Below, piece by piece: positions 26,928-35,963 of a stretch of 64,000 nt of DNA. Origin of the DNA: JBPYCR01 sp051846915 (GTDB taxonomy: Bacteria; Bacillota; Bacilli; Bacillales; Amphibacillaceae); assembly GCF_051846915.1 (NCBI RefSeq), contig NZ_JBPYCR010000006.1, positions 1-64,000 on the forward strand. Reading direction: 5' to 3'. The notes beneath the pieces are model-generated. The model was not told where the DNA came from. It did no database searches and saw only the letters and a program-made list of their open reading frames with translations. Both the position numbers and the translations under genes were made by a program. The stretch's first letter is position 1, and each line of letters opens with the position of its first letter.

Positions 26928-28265
26928 TTATATTTCTCTAACAACTACTCTCATACCTTCCGTTTTTACAACTTTTACTTTCTTATTCACATCGATAAAG
27001 TTACCTTCTGTTACTACATCAAGCCGTTCGTTTTCAAAAACAGCAATACCAGCGGGCCTTAATGGAGTTACTGCAACTCCGGTTTTACCAATTAACTCGG
27101 TTCTCGCTATAGAAGATACATACCCCAGGTCAGAAGTAGTTCGATCCCTTAAAATAATATGCCTGAAGATACCTTTTTCCAAGCCGATTGACTTGAAAAG
27201 AATTACCGCCGCAATAATCGCCACTATAAATGCAATAGCAATACTCATTGACATATGACCAAGGTCGTAACCGGATAAAAATAAAGATCCGATTACAGCA
27301 CCGACACCAATGATGCCAATAATTCCTCCAGGCACGAAAAACTCCAAGATGATCAGTATGATGCCAAGTACCAATAAAATAATCGCTTCCATTCCTGCAA
27401 GCCCTGCAATGATATGACCATAAAAAAACAATACTAAAGAAATTAAGCCCATTGTTCCAGCTACACCAAAACCGGGGGAATACAGTTCGACAATCAACCC
27501 GAGACTTGCAACAGACAAAAGAATTGGAATGACGATCGGACTTGTTACAAAGCGGGCAACTTCTTCCGCTAGTGTTGTTTCGGTTTCAACAATTGTTGCA
27601 TTGGATAGACCCAATTCATACAATAGTTCGACACGATTATTGACGATTCCTTTCGCATACTTTACTTCTACTGCATCTTGCGGGCTTAATGTTAAAAATT
27701 CACCTTTTGGTGCACCATATTCTGGCAAATTTTTATCTGCATCTGCCATCGCTATTGCATATTCCGGATCACGTCCTTTCGATTCAGCAGCGCCCTTCAT
27801 TGAAGCTATCCAAGCAGACTGTGCCTTTTTATCGGCAGCGGTACCATCTTGTGTAATAACTCCACTGGCTCCCATTGTAGCTTGTGGACTCATATAGATA
27901 TTATCCGTATTTAAAGCTAAATACGATCCAGCTGACAAGGCTTCATTTACGATGTAAGATGTTGTTGGTATATCCAAGTTTTGCATTAATTTGCCAATTT
28001 GTCCGGCAGAATCCACTCTACCGCCAGGTGTATCAATTTCAAAAATAATATGGTTCGCTCCGGCAGCTTCTGCTTCTTCAGTCGTTCGCTGTAGAAATGC
28101 TTCGAGTCCTCTTTCTACTTCATTTTCAATTGGTATGATATATACTAGCTTATCTTCCCCGCCCGTATCACTTTTCTCTTCAGCAAAGCTTAATGAAGCG
28201 TGGCTAGTTAACAGAAGTAATGAAAAGGCTATCAATATGTAACATCGATTTCTCAATCCGGACAT
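26928..28265 (-). CDS. yqeZ: Long NfeD protein with ClpP-like serine protease domain (YqeZ)
   Basis: Membrane-bound protein of about 445 residues that works with flotillin. A signal/anchor region (about 10-29) is followed by a ClpP-class SDH protease domain. It includes GGRVDSAGQIGKLM, a nucleophilic Ser in ALSAGSYLAL and a downstream NIYMSPQATMGASGVI segment. Four or five membrane segments come next (about 235-375), and the NfeD OB fold ends the protein (TELIGKTGVAVTPLRPAG, VKTEGMRVVVREI). ATG at 28265 or 28268 follows GAGGTG; the second ATG has the better spacing. The short NfeD at 1787 lacks the protease part. Confidence 0.95.
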   Translation of the reverse strand: MSGLRNRCYILIAFSLLLLTSHASLSFAEEKSDTGGEDKLVYIIPIENEVERGLEAFLQRTTEEAEAAGANHIIFEIDTPGGRVDSAGQIGKLMQNLDIPTTSYIVNEALSAGSYLALNTDNIYMSPQATMGASGVITQDGTAADKKAQSAWIASMKGAAESKGRDPEYAIAMADADKNLPEYGAPKGEFLTLSPQDAVEVKYAKGIVNNRVELLYELGLSNATIVETETTLAEEVARFVTSPIVIPILLSVASLGLIVELYSPGFGVAGTMGLISLVLFFYGHIIAGLAGMEAIILLVLGIILIILEFFVPGGIIGIIGVGAVIGSLFLSGYDLGHMSMSIAIAFIVAIIAAVILFKSIGLEKGIFRHIILRDRTTSDLGYVSSIARTELIGKTGVAVTPLRPAGIAVFENERLDVVTEGNFIDVNKKVKVVKTEGMRVVVREI

Positions 28266-28380
28266 CATAATTCACCTCTATCCAGGCAGCAGTAGATTTG
28301 ATGCAATAATTTAATGATAGCATAAACATAAAGCGATATCACCATTCAACCCATTTTCGGTGTAAAAGAGCTTGAACTTA

Positions 28381-28677
28381 AGAAAAGCGCAAGCGCCCCA
28401 CTTAGAAACGTAGCGACTGGACCGAAGCAACTGAGATAAAGGAATCATGCCCCTGCAAAAGGGGTATGCCAACGTTGCCCGCAAAGGGCGTATTTAGTTG
28501 GCCCTCCTTTACCTGTGCGAATCGATGATAACTTTCACCCAAGGGCATAAGGGCGACAAAGCCTCTGTCTAAAGCCAATCGGCAAGTCTTCTTTATCGTA
28601 AGGCGCTGCGGGAAGTCGCCTAGTTTCTGGGCGATTAAGCTAGACAGCTATGCGCAAAAACTTATACTTTCTTACCT
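28381..28677. repeat. Repeat element A (long form, conserved ends)
   Basis: Starts AAGAAAAGCGCAAGCGCC and ends with CTGGGCGATTAAGCTAGACA, followed by GCTATGCGCAAAAA and TTATACTTTCT. Both ends recur in element B just downstream. The internal part is different and contains hairpins such as GCCCCTGCAAAAGGGG and GCCCGCAAAGGGC. No reading frame is present. This resembles the intergenic repeats with GCGCAAGCGCC ends known in Bacillaceae. It occupies the yqeZ-yqeY gap. Confidence 0.85.
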
Positions 28678-28680
28678 TTT

Positions 28681-28832
28681 AAGAAAAGCGCAAGCGCCCT
28701 GGTCAGCTCCAATAAGCTTAAGCTAGAAATCGTAGTGGCGGTTATTGCCACGAAGAGTTATTGCTTAAGACCTCGAGGGGCTGGGCGATTAAGCTAGACA
28801 GCTATGCACAAAATTTTATACTTTCTGACCTA
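28681..28832. repeat. Repeat element B (short form, conserved ends)
   Basis: Begins with the same AAGAAAAGCGCAAGCGCC exactly 300 bp after element A and ends with the same CTGGGCGATTAAGCTAGACA block and TTATACTTTCT tail. The internal sequence differs and pairs with itself (TCAGCTCC with GGGGCTG; GCTTAAGC with GCTTAAG), so the element can fold into one long hairpin. Confidence 0.85.
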
Positions 28833-28838
28833 CTTAAA

Positions 28839-28868
28839 AAGGTTCTTGCACAAGCCGGCAAGAACCTT
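28839..28868 (-). terminator. Terminator of the rpsU-yqeY unit
   Basis: Perfect 11-bp stem (AAGGTTCTTGC and complement) with an 8-nt loop, immediately after the yqeY stop, followed on the minus strand by TTTTTAAG. Confidence 0.9.
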
Positions 28869-28874
28869 CAAGGA

Positions 28875-29321
28875 TTAGTTTAAATGTTTCTGTACGATTT
28901 TATTGATTAAAGAACCGTCTGCCCTGCCTTTTACCTTTGGCATAATCGCGCTCATTACTCTTCCCATATCTTTTTTGGAAGTAGCATTAACTTCCGTAAT
29001 GGTTTGTTTGATTATTTGTTCAAGTTCTTCACTTGTTAACTGCTTAGGCAAATATTGCTGGACAATTGAGATTTCAAATTCAAGCTTTTGTGCAAGATCA
29101 TCACGTCCGGCTGATTCAAATTCCTGGAGAGAATCTTTTCTTTGCTTTAACTCGCGTGATAGAATGGAGAGTTCTTCGTCCTCGGATAACTCAGCTTCAC
29201 CGGTACGAATTAATTCGTTTTGCAGGGAAGCTTTTATCATTCGAATGACACTAAGTTTTTCCTTATTTTTATCTCTCATTGCTTGTTTCATATCTTCATT
29301 TAAACGTTCTGCAACCGTCAT
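28875..29321 (-). CDS. yqeY: YqeY (GatB/YqeY domain protein)
   Basis: A 148-residue helical protein resembling the tail domain of GatB that binds tRNA; the exact function of the free form is unknown. Typical blocks are LNEDMKQAMRDKNKEKLSVIRM, LSRELKQRKDSLQEFESAGRDDL, YLPKQLTSEEL and KDMGRVMSAIMPKVKGRADGSLI. ATG at 29321 lies 7 nt after AAGGTG; the start at 29330 has no SD site. It follows rpsU closely and ends at a terminator. Confidence 0.95.
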   Translation of the reverse strand: MTVAERLNEDMKQAMRDKNKEKLSVIRMIKASLQNELIRTGEAELSEDEELSILSRELKQRKDSLQEFESAGRDDLAQKLEFEISIVQQYLPKQLTSEELEQIIKQTITEVNATSKKDMGRVMSAIMPKVKGRADGSLINKIVQKHLN

Positions 29322-29338
29322 GCTTTGCACCTTCTTTA

Positions 29339-29512
29339 TTATTTACGCTTTCGTGCAGCTTCCGATTTCTTTTTGCGTCGTACACTTGGTTTTTCATAGT
29401 ATTCACGCTTACGATATTCGGATAAAGTACCGCTTTTCGATACACTGCGTTTAAAGCGACGAAGAGCATCTTCAAGAGACTCATTTTTGCGAATGCGAGT
29501 TGTTTTTGACAT
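29339..29512 (-). CDS. rpsU: 30S ribosomal protein S21
   Basis: Small basic ribosomal protein (57 residues) at the platform of the 30S subunit. It starts SKTTRIRKNESLEDALRRF and ends in an Arg/Lys-rich tail (RRKKKSEAARKRK), the complete normal form. ATG at 29512 follows GGAGGG. A good SigA promoter lies about 70 nt upstream, so rpsU and yqeY form one unit. Confidence 0.98.
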   Translation of the reverse strand: MSKTTRIRKNESLEDALRRFKRSVSKSGTLSEYRKREYYEKPSVRRKKKSEAARKRK

Positions 29513-29582
29513 ACTAGTTTCCCTCCCTCCGGAGTATAACACAAGATTCTGTTGGCATTAGATTAAAGAAATGCCTATTAAA

Positions 29583-29611
29583 ATTATAATATAACCGCTG
29601 TGTAAGGTCAA
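29583..29611 (-). promoter_or_regulatory. SigA promoter of rpsU-yqeY
   Basis: TTGACC (29611-29606) and perfect TATAAT (29588-29583) are 17 nt apart, about 70 nt upstream of the rpsU ATG and downstream of the mtaB stop. Confidence 0.8.
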
Positions 29612-29633
29612 CAAATTAATTTGAAAATACTTC

Positions 29634-30980
29634 CTACAAACTGGTGACAGGAATGTCTGAGGAGGGATCCATTACACGTACGAACGTGCCTTCATTTAGC
29701 GGATAACCGGGCTCAGTTAATTTTACTTTAACAATTTTACCAATTAAATCAGTTGTTCCCGGGAATTGTATTTTTAAATAGTTATCCGAATAGCCGATTA
29801 ATAAATTGGAATTTTTTTCAGATTGCTCTTCAGGTATAACCTCCAGCACTTCTTTATCAAAAGTTGATGCGTATACTTTTGCCAATTGATCAGAAAGTTC
29901 TATCAGTCGTTGTACTCGATCATTTTTCACTGTTTCGTCCACTTGATCACTCATTCTTGCAGCAGGCGTACCCGTTCGACGTGAAAAAGGAAAAACGTGT
30001 AACTCTGAATAACCTATTTCTTTTACAAAATTATACGTCTCCATGAATTCTTTATCCGTCTCGCCGGGAAAACCAACAATAACGTCCGAAGTTATTGCCA
30101 GTCTGGGAAGAGCGCGTTTGATTTTATCAATCTTTTGCTTATAAAACGCACTTGTGTACTTTCGTCTCATTCTGTCTAACACGGTATCTGATCCAGATTG
30201 CAACGGAATATGTAAATGACGGACAATTTTTTCCGATTTATCTAGTACATTGATTACTTCATCTGTTATTTGGCTTGCCTCAATGGAGGAGATTCGGATT
30301 CGTTTCAATCCTTTTACTTTCGTTTCCAAATCCCGAAGCAGCCTAGCAAAATTATAGTCTGCCATATCTTCACCATAACCTGCTGTATGAATACCGGTAA
30401 GAACGATTTCCTTGTAGCCTGCATCAACAAGCTGTTGCGCTTGTTTTAATACATTCTCTGGTTCTCTGGATCTTAGTAAACCACGAGACCAAGGAATGAT
30501 GCAGAACGTGCAAAAATTGTTGCATCCTTCCTGTATTTTAAGTGAAGCTCTTGTTCGATCGGTGAATTCAGGAACATCCATTTCTTCAAATACACGATTT
30601 TTCATAATATTGGTCACACCATTTATTGGTTCTCTTGTTTTTTGATGTTCTTCAATATATTCGATCATTTTTTTGCGATTTTGCGTACCAACGACAACAT
30701 CAACTCCAGGTATCTCCATAATTTCACCAGGAGAAGTTTGGGCGTAACATCCTGTGACACAAACAATTGCTTCCGGATTTTTTCGAACCGCCCGCCGAAT
30801 AACTTGGCGACTCTTTTTATCTCCCGTATTTGTAACTGTACACGTATTAATGACATAAACATCCGACTGACGATCAAAATCTACGCGATCATACCCGTTT
30901 TCCATAAACATTTGCCAAATACCTTCTGTTTCATAATGATTTACTTTACACCCCAATGTATGAAAAGCTACTTTAGGCAT
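29634..30980 (-). CDS. mtaB: tRNA threonylcarbamoyladenosine methylthiotransferase MtaB
   Basis: Radical-SAM methylthiotransferase that converts t6A37 to ms2t6A37 in tRNA. The N-terminal UPF0004 cluster has Cys11, Cys47 and Cys78, and the radical-SAM motif CNNFCTFC has Cys153, Cys157 and Cys160. A C-terminal TRAM domain follows (about 385-440). At 448 residues it is full length. ATG at 30980 follows GAGGTG. It is the first of the mtaB-rsmE-prmA set read downstream of dnaJ. In B. subtilis yqeW sits next to it, but here it has been lost from this place. Confidence 0.96.
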   Translation of the reverse strand: MPKVAFHTLGCKVNHYETEGIWQMFMENGYDRVDFDRQSDVYVINTCTVTNTGDKKSRQVIRRAVRKNPEAIVCVTGCYAQTSPGEIMEIPGVDVVVGTQNRKKMIEYIEEHQKTREPINGVTNIMKNRVFEEMDVPEFTDRTRASLKIQEGCNNFCTFCIIPWSRGLLRSREPENVLKQAQQLVDAGYKEIVLTGIHTAGYGEDMADYNFARLLRDLETKVKGLKRIRISSIEASQITDEVINVLDKSEKIVRHLHIPLQSGSDTVLDRMRRKYTSAFYKQKIDKIKRALPRLAITSDVIVGFPGETDKEFMETYNFVKEIGYSELHVFPFSRRTGTPAARMSDQVDETVKNDRVQRLIELSDQLAKVYASTFDKEVLEVIPEEQSEKNSNLLIGYSDNYLKIQFPGTTDLIGKIVKVKLTEPGYPLNEGTFVRVMDPSSDIPVTSL

Positions 30981-30981
30981 C

Positions 30982-31737
30982 TTAACACCTCATTTCTTCA
31001 AAATGGTATGAAATACTCGATAATAAATAAAGCGCTGCTGTTTCTGTACGCAGTATTCGCGGACCGAGCCTCACAGCTACAAAGCCGTTAGATTTCAAAA
31101 CTGCTATTTCTTTTGCAGAAAAGCCGCCTTCCGGACCAATGCATGCAAATACCGTATGATTCGATTCCAGCTTTTGGAGTTCAGATGCTAGCAAATGGCT
31201 TTCAGAAGTCTTTGCTTCACCCTCATAAGCAACTATTTTCAAATGATAGTCTTTGCTTTCCTCAATTAGTTCGAACAATGTCATGGGATTTTTAATAAAA
31301 GGCACAACATTACGATGGCTTTGTTCACTTGCTTCTTTTACTATTTTTGAAAAGCGCTGCATTTTTTTTTCTATTTTTTTTGCATCCCAGCTTACAACTG
31401 TACGCTCAGTTTTAAATGGGATAAAACCACCAGCACCAAGTTCTGTCCCTTTTTGGAGCACCAGTTCTATTTTATCTCCTTTAGGCATTCCTTGAGCAAT
31501 TGTTACTTTTACCGGTAACTCAGCGGATTCCTTCAGCCATTCTAAAATAGCTGTTTGAATCGTTTGCTTATCAAGTGAAACGATTTCACACACTGCCGCT
31601 TCCCCTTCAGGATGATTACAGATAATGCGATCCCCCGGCTCGTTCCTCATTACCCGCATCACATGATGAGCGTTATCACCTGTCAAATAGACTGTTTGAT
31701 CTTGCCAATGTTCATCACTTATAAAATACCGTTGCAC
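30982..31737 (-). CDS. rsmE: 16S rRNA (uracil1498-N3)-methyltransferase RsmE
   Basis: SPOUT-class methyltransferase for U1498 of 16S rRNA. The N-terminal PUA-like part has QRYFISDEHW and GDNAHHVMRVMRNEPGD. The C-terminal knot has PKGDKIELVLQKGTELG, IGPEGGFSAKEIAVLKSNGF and RLGPRILRTETAALYLLSSI. The GTG at 31737 gives MQRYFI, the family N-terminus, with AGGTG 7 nt upstream. Length 251. The stop lies one base before the mtaB ATG. Confidence 0.96.
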   Translation of the reverse strand: MQRYFISDEHWQDQTVYLTGDNAHHVMRVMRNEPGDRIICNHPEGEAAVCEIVSLDKQTIQTAILEWLKESAELPVKVTIAQGMPKGDKIELVLQKGTELGAGGFIPFKTERTVVSWDAKKIEKKMQRFSKIVKEASEQSHRNVVPFIKNPMTLFELIEESKDYHLKIVAYEGEAKTSESHLLASELQKLESNHTVFACIGPEGGFSAKEIAVLKSNGFVAVRLGPRILRTETAALYLLSSISYHFEEMRC

Positions 31738-31752
31738 TTCCATGCACCTACT

Positions 31753-32688
31753 TCACTTTTTTGCAATAAAGGAAATCCAGCCATTTAATTCATTTTTTTC
31801 AATGATGTGAAAGCCGCTTTTTTCCAATTGTGTTTTTACATCTTGTTGTTTGCTAGATATAATACCAGAAGTAATAAATAAACCCCCGGCCTTTAAGTTA
31901 TTCCATGCATCGTCTGTAAATTTCATAATAATTTCCGCTAAAATATTTGAAACAATCACATCAGCTTGTTTTTCGATACCCTTTAGCAAATCATTTTGTT
32001 CGGAAATTATTTTATCTTTGACAAAATTAAGATCCGCATTGATCCTCGTACTGCTGACAGCAACTTCATCGAGATCGTATGCATAGACCTGTCCGGCTCC
32101 CAGAGCTGCAGCAACAATGCTTAATATACCTGAACCGCAACCGACATCCAAAACGAGATTGGTTTTGTGAACATACTTTTCGAGAGCTTGCGCACTTAAT
32201 ATTGTTGTCGGATGTGTTCCTGTTCCAAAAGCCATACCCGGATCAAGCTCAATAACTTTTTCTTCATTAGATGCCGGTGTGTATTGTTCCCACGTAGGAA
32301 CAATCGTTATGTTGTCTGTAATTTTGACTGGCTTGTAATATTTTTTCCACTCATTTTCCCAATCACTTTCTTCAACCTTGTTTATCGTAATTGTTTTTGG
32401 TCTGAGCTGAAAACCAATCTGCTCCAACTCTGTCATATACTGCTTTATTTTTGTTAATTTAAATTGAAGCAGATCATTGTCATGAAAGTAAGCTTTGATC
32501 AATACACCTTCTTTAGGATAATCATTCGGATCAAGATCATACATTTCCCCAAAAAAATAGGATTTTTCTTTTGTTAAGTCAGCTGGATCCTCAGTGATCG
32601 TGCCATTTGCTCCCACTTCATTTAATAAATTGGAAATGGGTTCAATTGCTTCATTTGTAGTATGAATATTAACTTCTACCCATTTCAA
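31753..32688 (-). CDS. prmA: Ribosomal protein L11 methyltransferase
   Basis: Trimethylates L11 using SAM. An N-terminal substrate domain (VEVNIHTTNEAIEPISNLL) is followed by the Rossmann domain with VIELDPGMAFGTGTHPTT, LDVGCGSGILSIVAAALGA and VIVSNILAEII. The TTG at 32688 gives MKWVEV and 311 residues, the usual family start and length; a GTG three codons earlier (32697) lies only 2 nt from GAGG, so the start is not certain. It sits between dnaJ and rsmE. Confidence 0.94.
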   Translation of the reverse strand: MKWVEVNIHTTNEAIEPISNLLNEVGANGTITEDPADLTKEKSYFFGEMYDLDPNDYPKEGVLIKAYFHDNDLLQFKLTKIKQYMTELEQIGFQLRPKTITINKVEESDWENEWKKYYKPVKITDNITIVPTWEQYTPASNEEKVIELDPGMAFGTGTHPTTILSAQALEKYVHKTNLVLDVGCGSGILSIVAAALGAGQVYAYDLDEVAVSSTRINADLNFVKDKIISEQNDLLKGIEKQADVIVSNILAEIIMKFTDDAWNNLKAGGLFITSGIISSKQQDVKTQLEKSGFHIIEKNELNGWISFIAKK

Positions 32689-32791
32689 TAATGCCACTTC
32701 CTCTATTATTATTTAGATTCTCGTAATATAGTTGTGAGAAGTAGGTTTTTCTTTATGCAACAATCTAAAGCAGCCGATAAATGAAGATACT

Positions 32792-33910
32792 TTAATAATC
32801 ACCTTTAAACGCTTTTTTAAAACGTTGAAAAATGGAATCATCCTGTTCAACAACTGGGTCATTTTCACTGATTTCGTTAAACTCCGACAAAAGTTCTTTT
32901 TGTCTGCTCGTTAATTTCGTAGGAGTCACGACTCTAATTTGAATGTGCTGATCACCATGTCCGTATCCACGAACATTAGGTACACCTTTTCCTTTCAAAC
33001 GGAATGTTCTTCCTGTTTGTGTCCCAGCAGGTACTTTTATCGATACTTTGCCATGTACGGTAGGAACTTCTATTTCATCACCAAGGGCTGCTTGCGTAAA
33101 TGTGACAGGGAGTTCACAATATATATTGTCGCCTTCCCGTACAAAGAAATCATGGCTTTTAATTTGGATAACAACAAACAAATCTCCTGGTGGACCACCA
33201 TTAATTCCGGCATCGCCTCGTCCAGAAACCCGAATTTGCTGCCCTTCATCAATCCCCGCAGGAATCGATATTTTTACTTTTGTATGCTTTTTAACTTTTC
33301 CGGAACCACCACATGTAGAACATTTTTCCGGTATGATTTTACCGCTACCTTGACAATGATGACAGACTCTTCGGTTTACAACTCTTCCGAATGGTGTATT
33401 TTGCTCCGTGTTTAATTGCCCTGTACCTTTACAGTAAGAGCACGTTTTTGGTTTTGTGCCTGGTTTTGCTCCTGAACCGTTACACGTATCACAATCTTCT
33501 TCTTTTGGTATGCTGACTTCCGCTTCTTTTCCAAAGATGGCCTCTTCAAAATCCAGCACCATGGTATATTGTAAATCAGCTCCTTGTCGTGGAGCATTAG
33601 GATCCTGGCGCTGTCCCCCACCGAAGAACATATCGAAAATATCGCCAAATCCGGAAAAGTCTGAAGCACCAGCACCGAAGCCTTGACCGTCTGTTGCAGC
33701 GTGCCCAAACTGATCATATTGAGCACGTTTCTGTTCGTTTCCAAGCACTTCGTAAGCTTCTTTAGCTTCTTTAAATTTTTCTTCTGCATCAGCTTCTTTA
33801 TTTACATCCGGATGATATTTCCTTGCCAATTTTCTATATGCTTTTCTAATTTCTTCTTTTGATGAATTTTTATTTATACCAAGGACATCGTAATAGTCTC
33901 TTTTACTCAC
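32792..33910 (-). CDS. dnaJ: Chaperone DnaJ
   Basis: Hsp40 co-chaperone delivering substrates to DnaK. The J domain is at the N-terminus with HPD in YHPDVNK. A Gly/Phe region is followed by four zinc-finger repeats: CDTCNGSG, CSYCKGTG, CHHCQGSG and CSTCGGSG. The C-terminal substrate-binding domain has TVHGKVSIKVPAGTQTG. GTG at 33910 lies 9 nt after GGGAG and gives 372 residues; the longer start at 33934 has no support. It follows dnaK across an intervening terminator-like hairpin. Confidence 0.97.
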   Translation of the reverse strand: MSKRDYYDVLGINKNSSKEEIRKAYRKLARKYHPDVNKEADAEEKFKEAKEAYEVLGNEQKRAQYDQFGHAATDGQGFGAGASDFSGFGDIFDMFFGGGQRQDPNAPRQGADLQYTMVLDFEEAIFGKEAEVSIPKEEDCDTCNGSGAKPGTKPKTCSYCKGTGQLNTEQNTPFGRVVNRRVCHHCQGSGKIIPEKCSTCGGSGKVKKHTKVKISIPAGIDEGQQIRVSGRGDAGINGGPPGDLFVVIQIKSHDFFVREGDNIYCELPVTFTQAALGDEIEVPTVHGKVSIKVPAGTQTGRTFRLKGKGVPNVRGYGHGDQHIQIRVVTPTKLTSRQKELLSEFNEISENDPVVEQDDSIFQRFKKAFKGDY

Positions 33911-34025
33911 GTTTTCATCACTCTCCCAACACACTCTGATTGCATAAGTTTAATCTTATCATTTTTCCCGCATGAAACGCAAACGGCCCTTAACGAAGAT
34001 TATAAAGCTGATTAAATATCAGAAA

Positions 34026-34060
34026 AAAGTCAAAGCCAAGAAAATCCCGACTTTGACTTT
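34026..34060 (-). terminator. Terminator-like hairpin between dnaK and dnaJ
   Basis: Perfect 10-bp arms (AAAGTCAAAG and complement) around a 15-nt loop, followed on the minus strand by TTTTTTC. Partial termination here could lower dnaJ relative to dnaK. Confidence 0.75.
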
Positions 34061-34073
34061 ATCAATTTATTCT

Positions 34074-35933
34074 TTATTTTTCTTCATCTTTTTTGTTGTC
34101 TTCAGATTGATTATCGTCTTCATTTACTTCTTTGTAATCTGCGTCAACGACATCTTCTGCTTCACCGGAAGCTTCTCCGCCCTGTTCTGCTTGAGACTCT
34201 TGAGCCATTTGCTCGTAAAGTTTAACAGATAATTGTTGTACTTGCTCTTCTAAAGCTTCTTTTTTCGCCTTAATTTCTTCCATATCGTCCGATTCGATCG
34301 CTTCTTTCAATGCTTCTTTCGCATCTTCAGCTTGTTTCTTTTCGTCATCGGAAACCTTGTCTTCCAAATCCTTTATTGTTTTATCTGTTGTAAATATTAG
34401 CTGGTCTGCCTCATTTCGCAAATCAATTTCTTCGCGACGCTTTTTATCGGCCTCTGCATTTTCTTCTGCATCTTTAACCATACTGTCAATCTCGTCATCG
34501 GAAAGACCGGATGATGATTTAATAGTTATGGATTGCTCTTTGTTTGTGCCTAAATCTTTTGCACGAACATTTACAATACCGTTAGCATCGATATCAAAAG
34601 ACACTTCTATTTGTGGGACTCCACGTGGTGCAGGTGGAATATCCGTCAATTGGAAACGACCGAGCGTTTTGTTATCAGCGGCCATTTCACGCTCCCCTTG
34701 CAATACATGAATATCCACAGCTGTCTGATTATCGGCAGCCGTTGAAAATACTTGAGATTCACTTGTCGGGATTGTTGTATTACGTTCTATTAACTTCGTT
34801 GTAACTCCACCCATTGTTTCGATACCTAACGAAAGTGGCGTAACATCAAGCAATAATACGTCTTTTACATCCCCTTGTAGTACACCGCCTTGAATTGCTG
34901 CACCTAGCGCTACTACTTCATCAGGATTAACTCCTTTAGAAGGATCCTTACCTGTTTCCTTTTTGATTGCTTCCTGTACAGCTGGAATACGTGTGGATCC
35001 ACCAACGAGAATAACCTTATCGATTTCACTAGCTGAAAGATCAGCGTCAGAAAGAGCTTTGCGTACAGGCGTCATTGTACGTTCTACAAGATCAGAACTT
35101 AATTCTTCAAACTTTGCTCGAGTTAAGGTCATTTCCATGTGTAATGGTCCTGCATCACCTGCAGTAATAAACGGCAAAGAAATCTGTGTTTGAGAAACAC
35201 CGGATAAATCCTTTTTGGCTTTTTCAGCCGCGTCTTTTAAACGCTGTGTAGCCATTTTATCCTTGGATAAGTCAATTCCGTTTTCTTTTCTAAATTCCTG
35301 CACCATATAATCAATGACCACTTCGTCAAAGTCATCCCCACCTAAGCGGTTATCACCGGCAGTTGAAATAACTTCGAATGTTCCATCACCAATATCAAGA
35401 ATAGAAACATCAAATGTTCCGCCACCCAAGTCGTAAACAAGTATTGTCTGGTCCTGATCTTCTTTATCAATACCATAAGCCAAAGCAGCTGCAGTAGGCT
35501 CATTAATGATACGCTCTACTTCTAAACCAGCTATAATACCAGCGTCTCTTGTTGCTTGACGCTCTGCATCATTAAAATATGCAGGTACTGTAATAACTGC
35601 TTTTTCTACTTTTTCGCCGATGTAATCCTCTGCATATGATTTAATATGCTGAAGAATAATTGCGGACACTTCTTGAGGTGTGTATTCTTTTCCATCAATC
35701 GTCACTTTATATTCTGTACCCATATGACGCTTAACTGATTGGATTGTATCCGGGTTTGTAATTGCCTGTCTTTTTGCTACTTCACCAACTTGGCGTTCTC
35801 CATTTTTAAATGCAACAACAGAAGGGGATGTTCGATTTCCTTCCGGGTTCGGAATTACAACAGCTTCTCCACCTTCCATTACAGAAACGCATGAATTTGT
35901 TGTACCTAAGTCAATTCCAATAATTTTACTCAT
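34074..35933 (-). CDS. dnaK: Chaperone DnaK (Hsp70)
   Basis: Main Hsp70 chaperone, 619 residues. The N-terminal ATPase has IGIDLGTTNSCVS, VYDLGGGTFDVSIL and VILVGGSTRIPAV. The substrate domain begins near LLDVTPLSLGIET and the lid ends in a highly acidic tail. ATG at 35933 follows AAGGAG. It is 30 nt downstream of grpE in the HrcA-controlled operon. Confidence 0.98.
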   Translation of the reverse strand: MSKIIGIDLGTTNSCVSVMEGGEAVVIPNPEGNRTSPSVVAFKNGERQVGEVAKRQAITNPDTIQSVKRHMGTEYKVTIDGKEYTPQEVSAIILQHIKSYAEDYIGEKVEKAVITVPAYFNDAERQATRDAGIIAGLEVERIINEPTAAALAYGIDKEDQDQTILVYDLGGGTFDVSILDIGDGTFEVISTAGDNRLGGDDFDEVVIDYMVQEFRKENGIDLSKDKMATQRLKDAAEKAKKDLSGVSQTQISLPFITAGDAGPLHMEMTLTRAKFEELSSDLVERTMTPVRKALSDADLSASEIDKVILVGGSTRIPAVQEAIKKETGKDPSKGVNPDEVVALGAAIQGGVLQGDVKDVLLLDVTPLSLGIETMGGVTTKLIERNTTIPTSESQVFSTAADNQTAVDIHVLQGEREMAADNKTLGRFQLTDIPPAPRGVPQIEVSFDIDANGIVNVRAKDLGTNKEQSITIKSSSGLSDDEIDSMVKDAEENAEADKKRREEIDLRNEADQLIFTTDKTIKDLEDKVSDDEKKQAEDAKEALKEAIESDDMEEIKAKKEALEEQVQQLSVKLYEQMAQESQAEQGGEASGEAEDVVDADYKEVNEDDNQSEDNKKDEEK

Positions 35934-35963
35934 AACGACATTCTCCTTTACTACAAAGACAAA

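Noticed and set aside
28381..28832. CRISPR or small RNA array
   Set aside because: Only two units share their ends and the interiors differ in length and sequence, unlike regular spacers.
29296..29544. 82-codon frame around rpsU on the minus strand
   Set aside because: Out-of-frame overlap with rpsU, whose S21 sequence is unambiguous.
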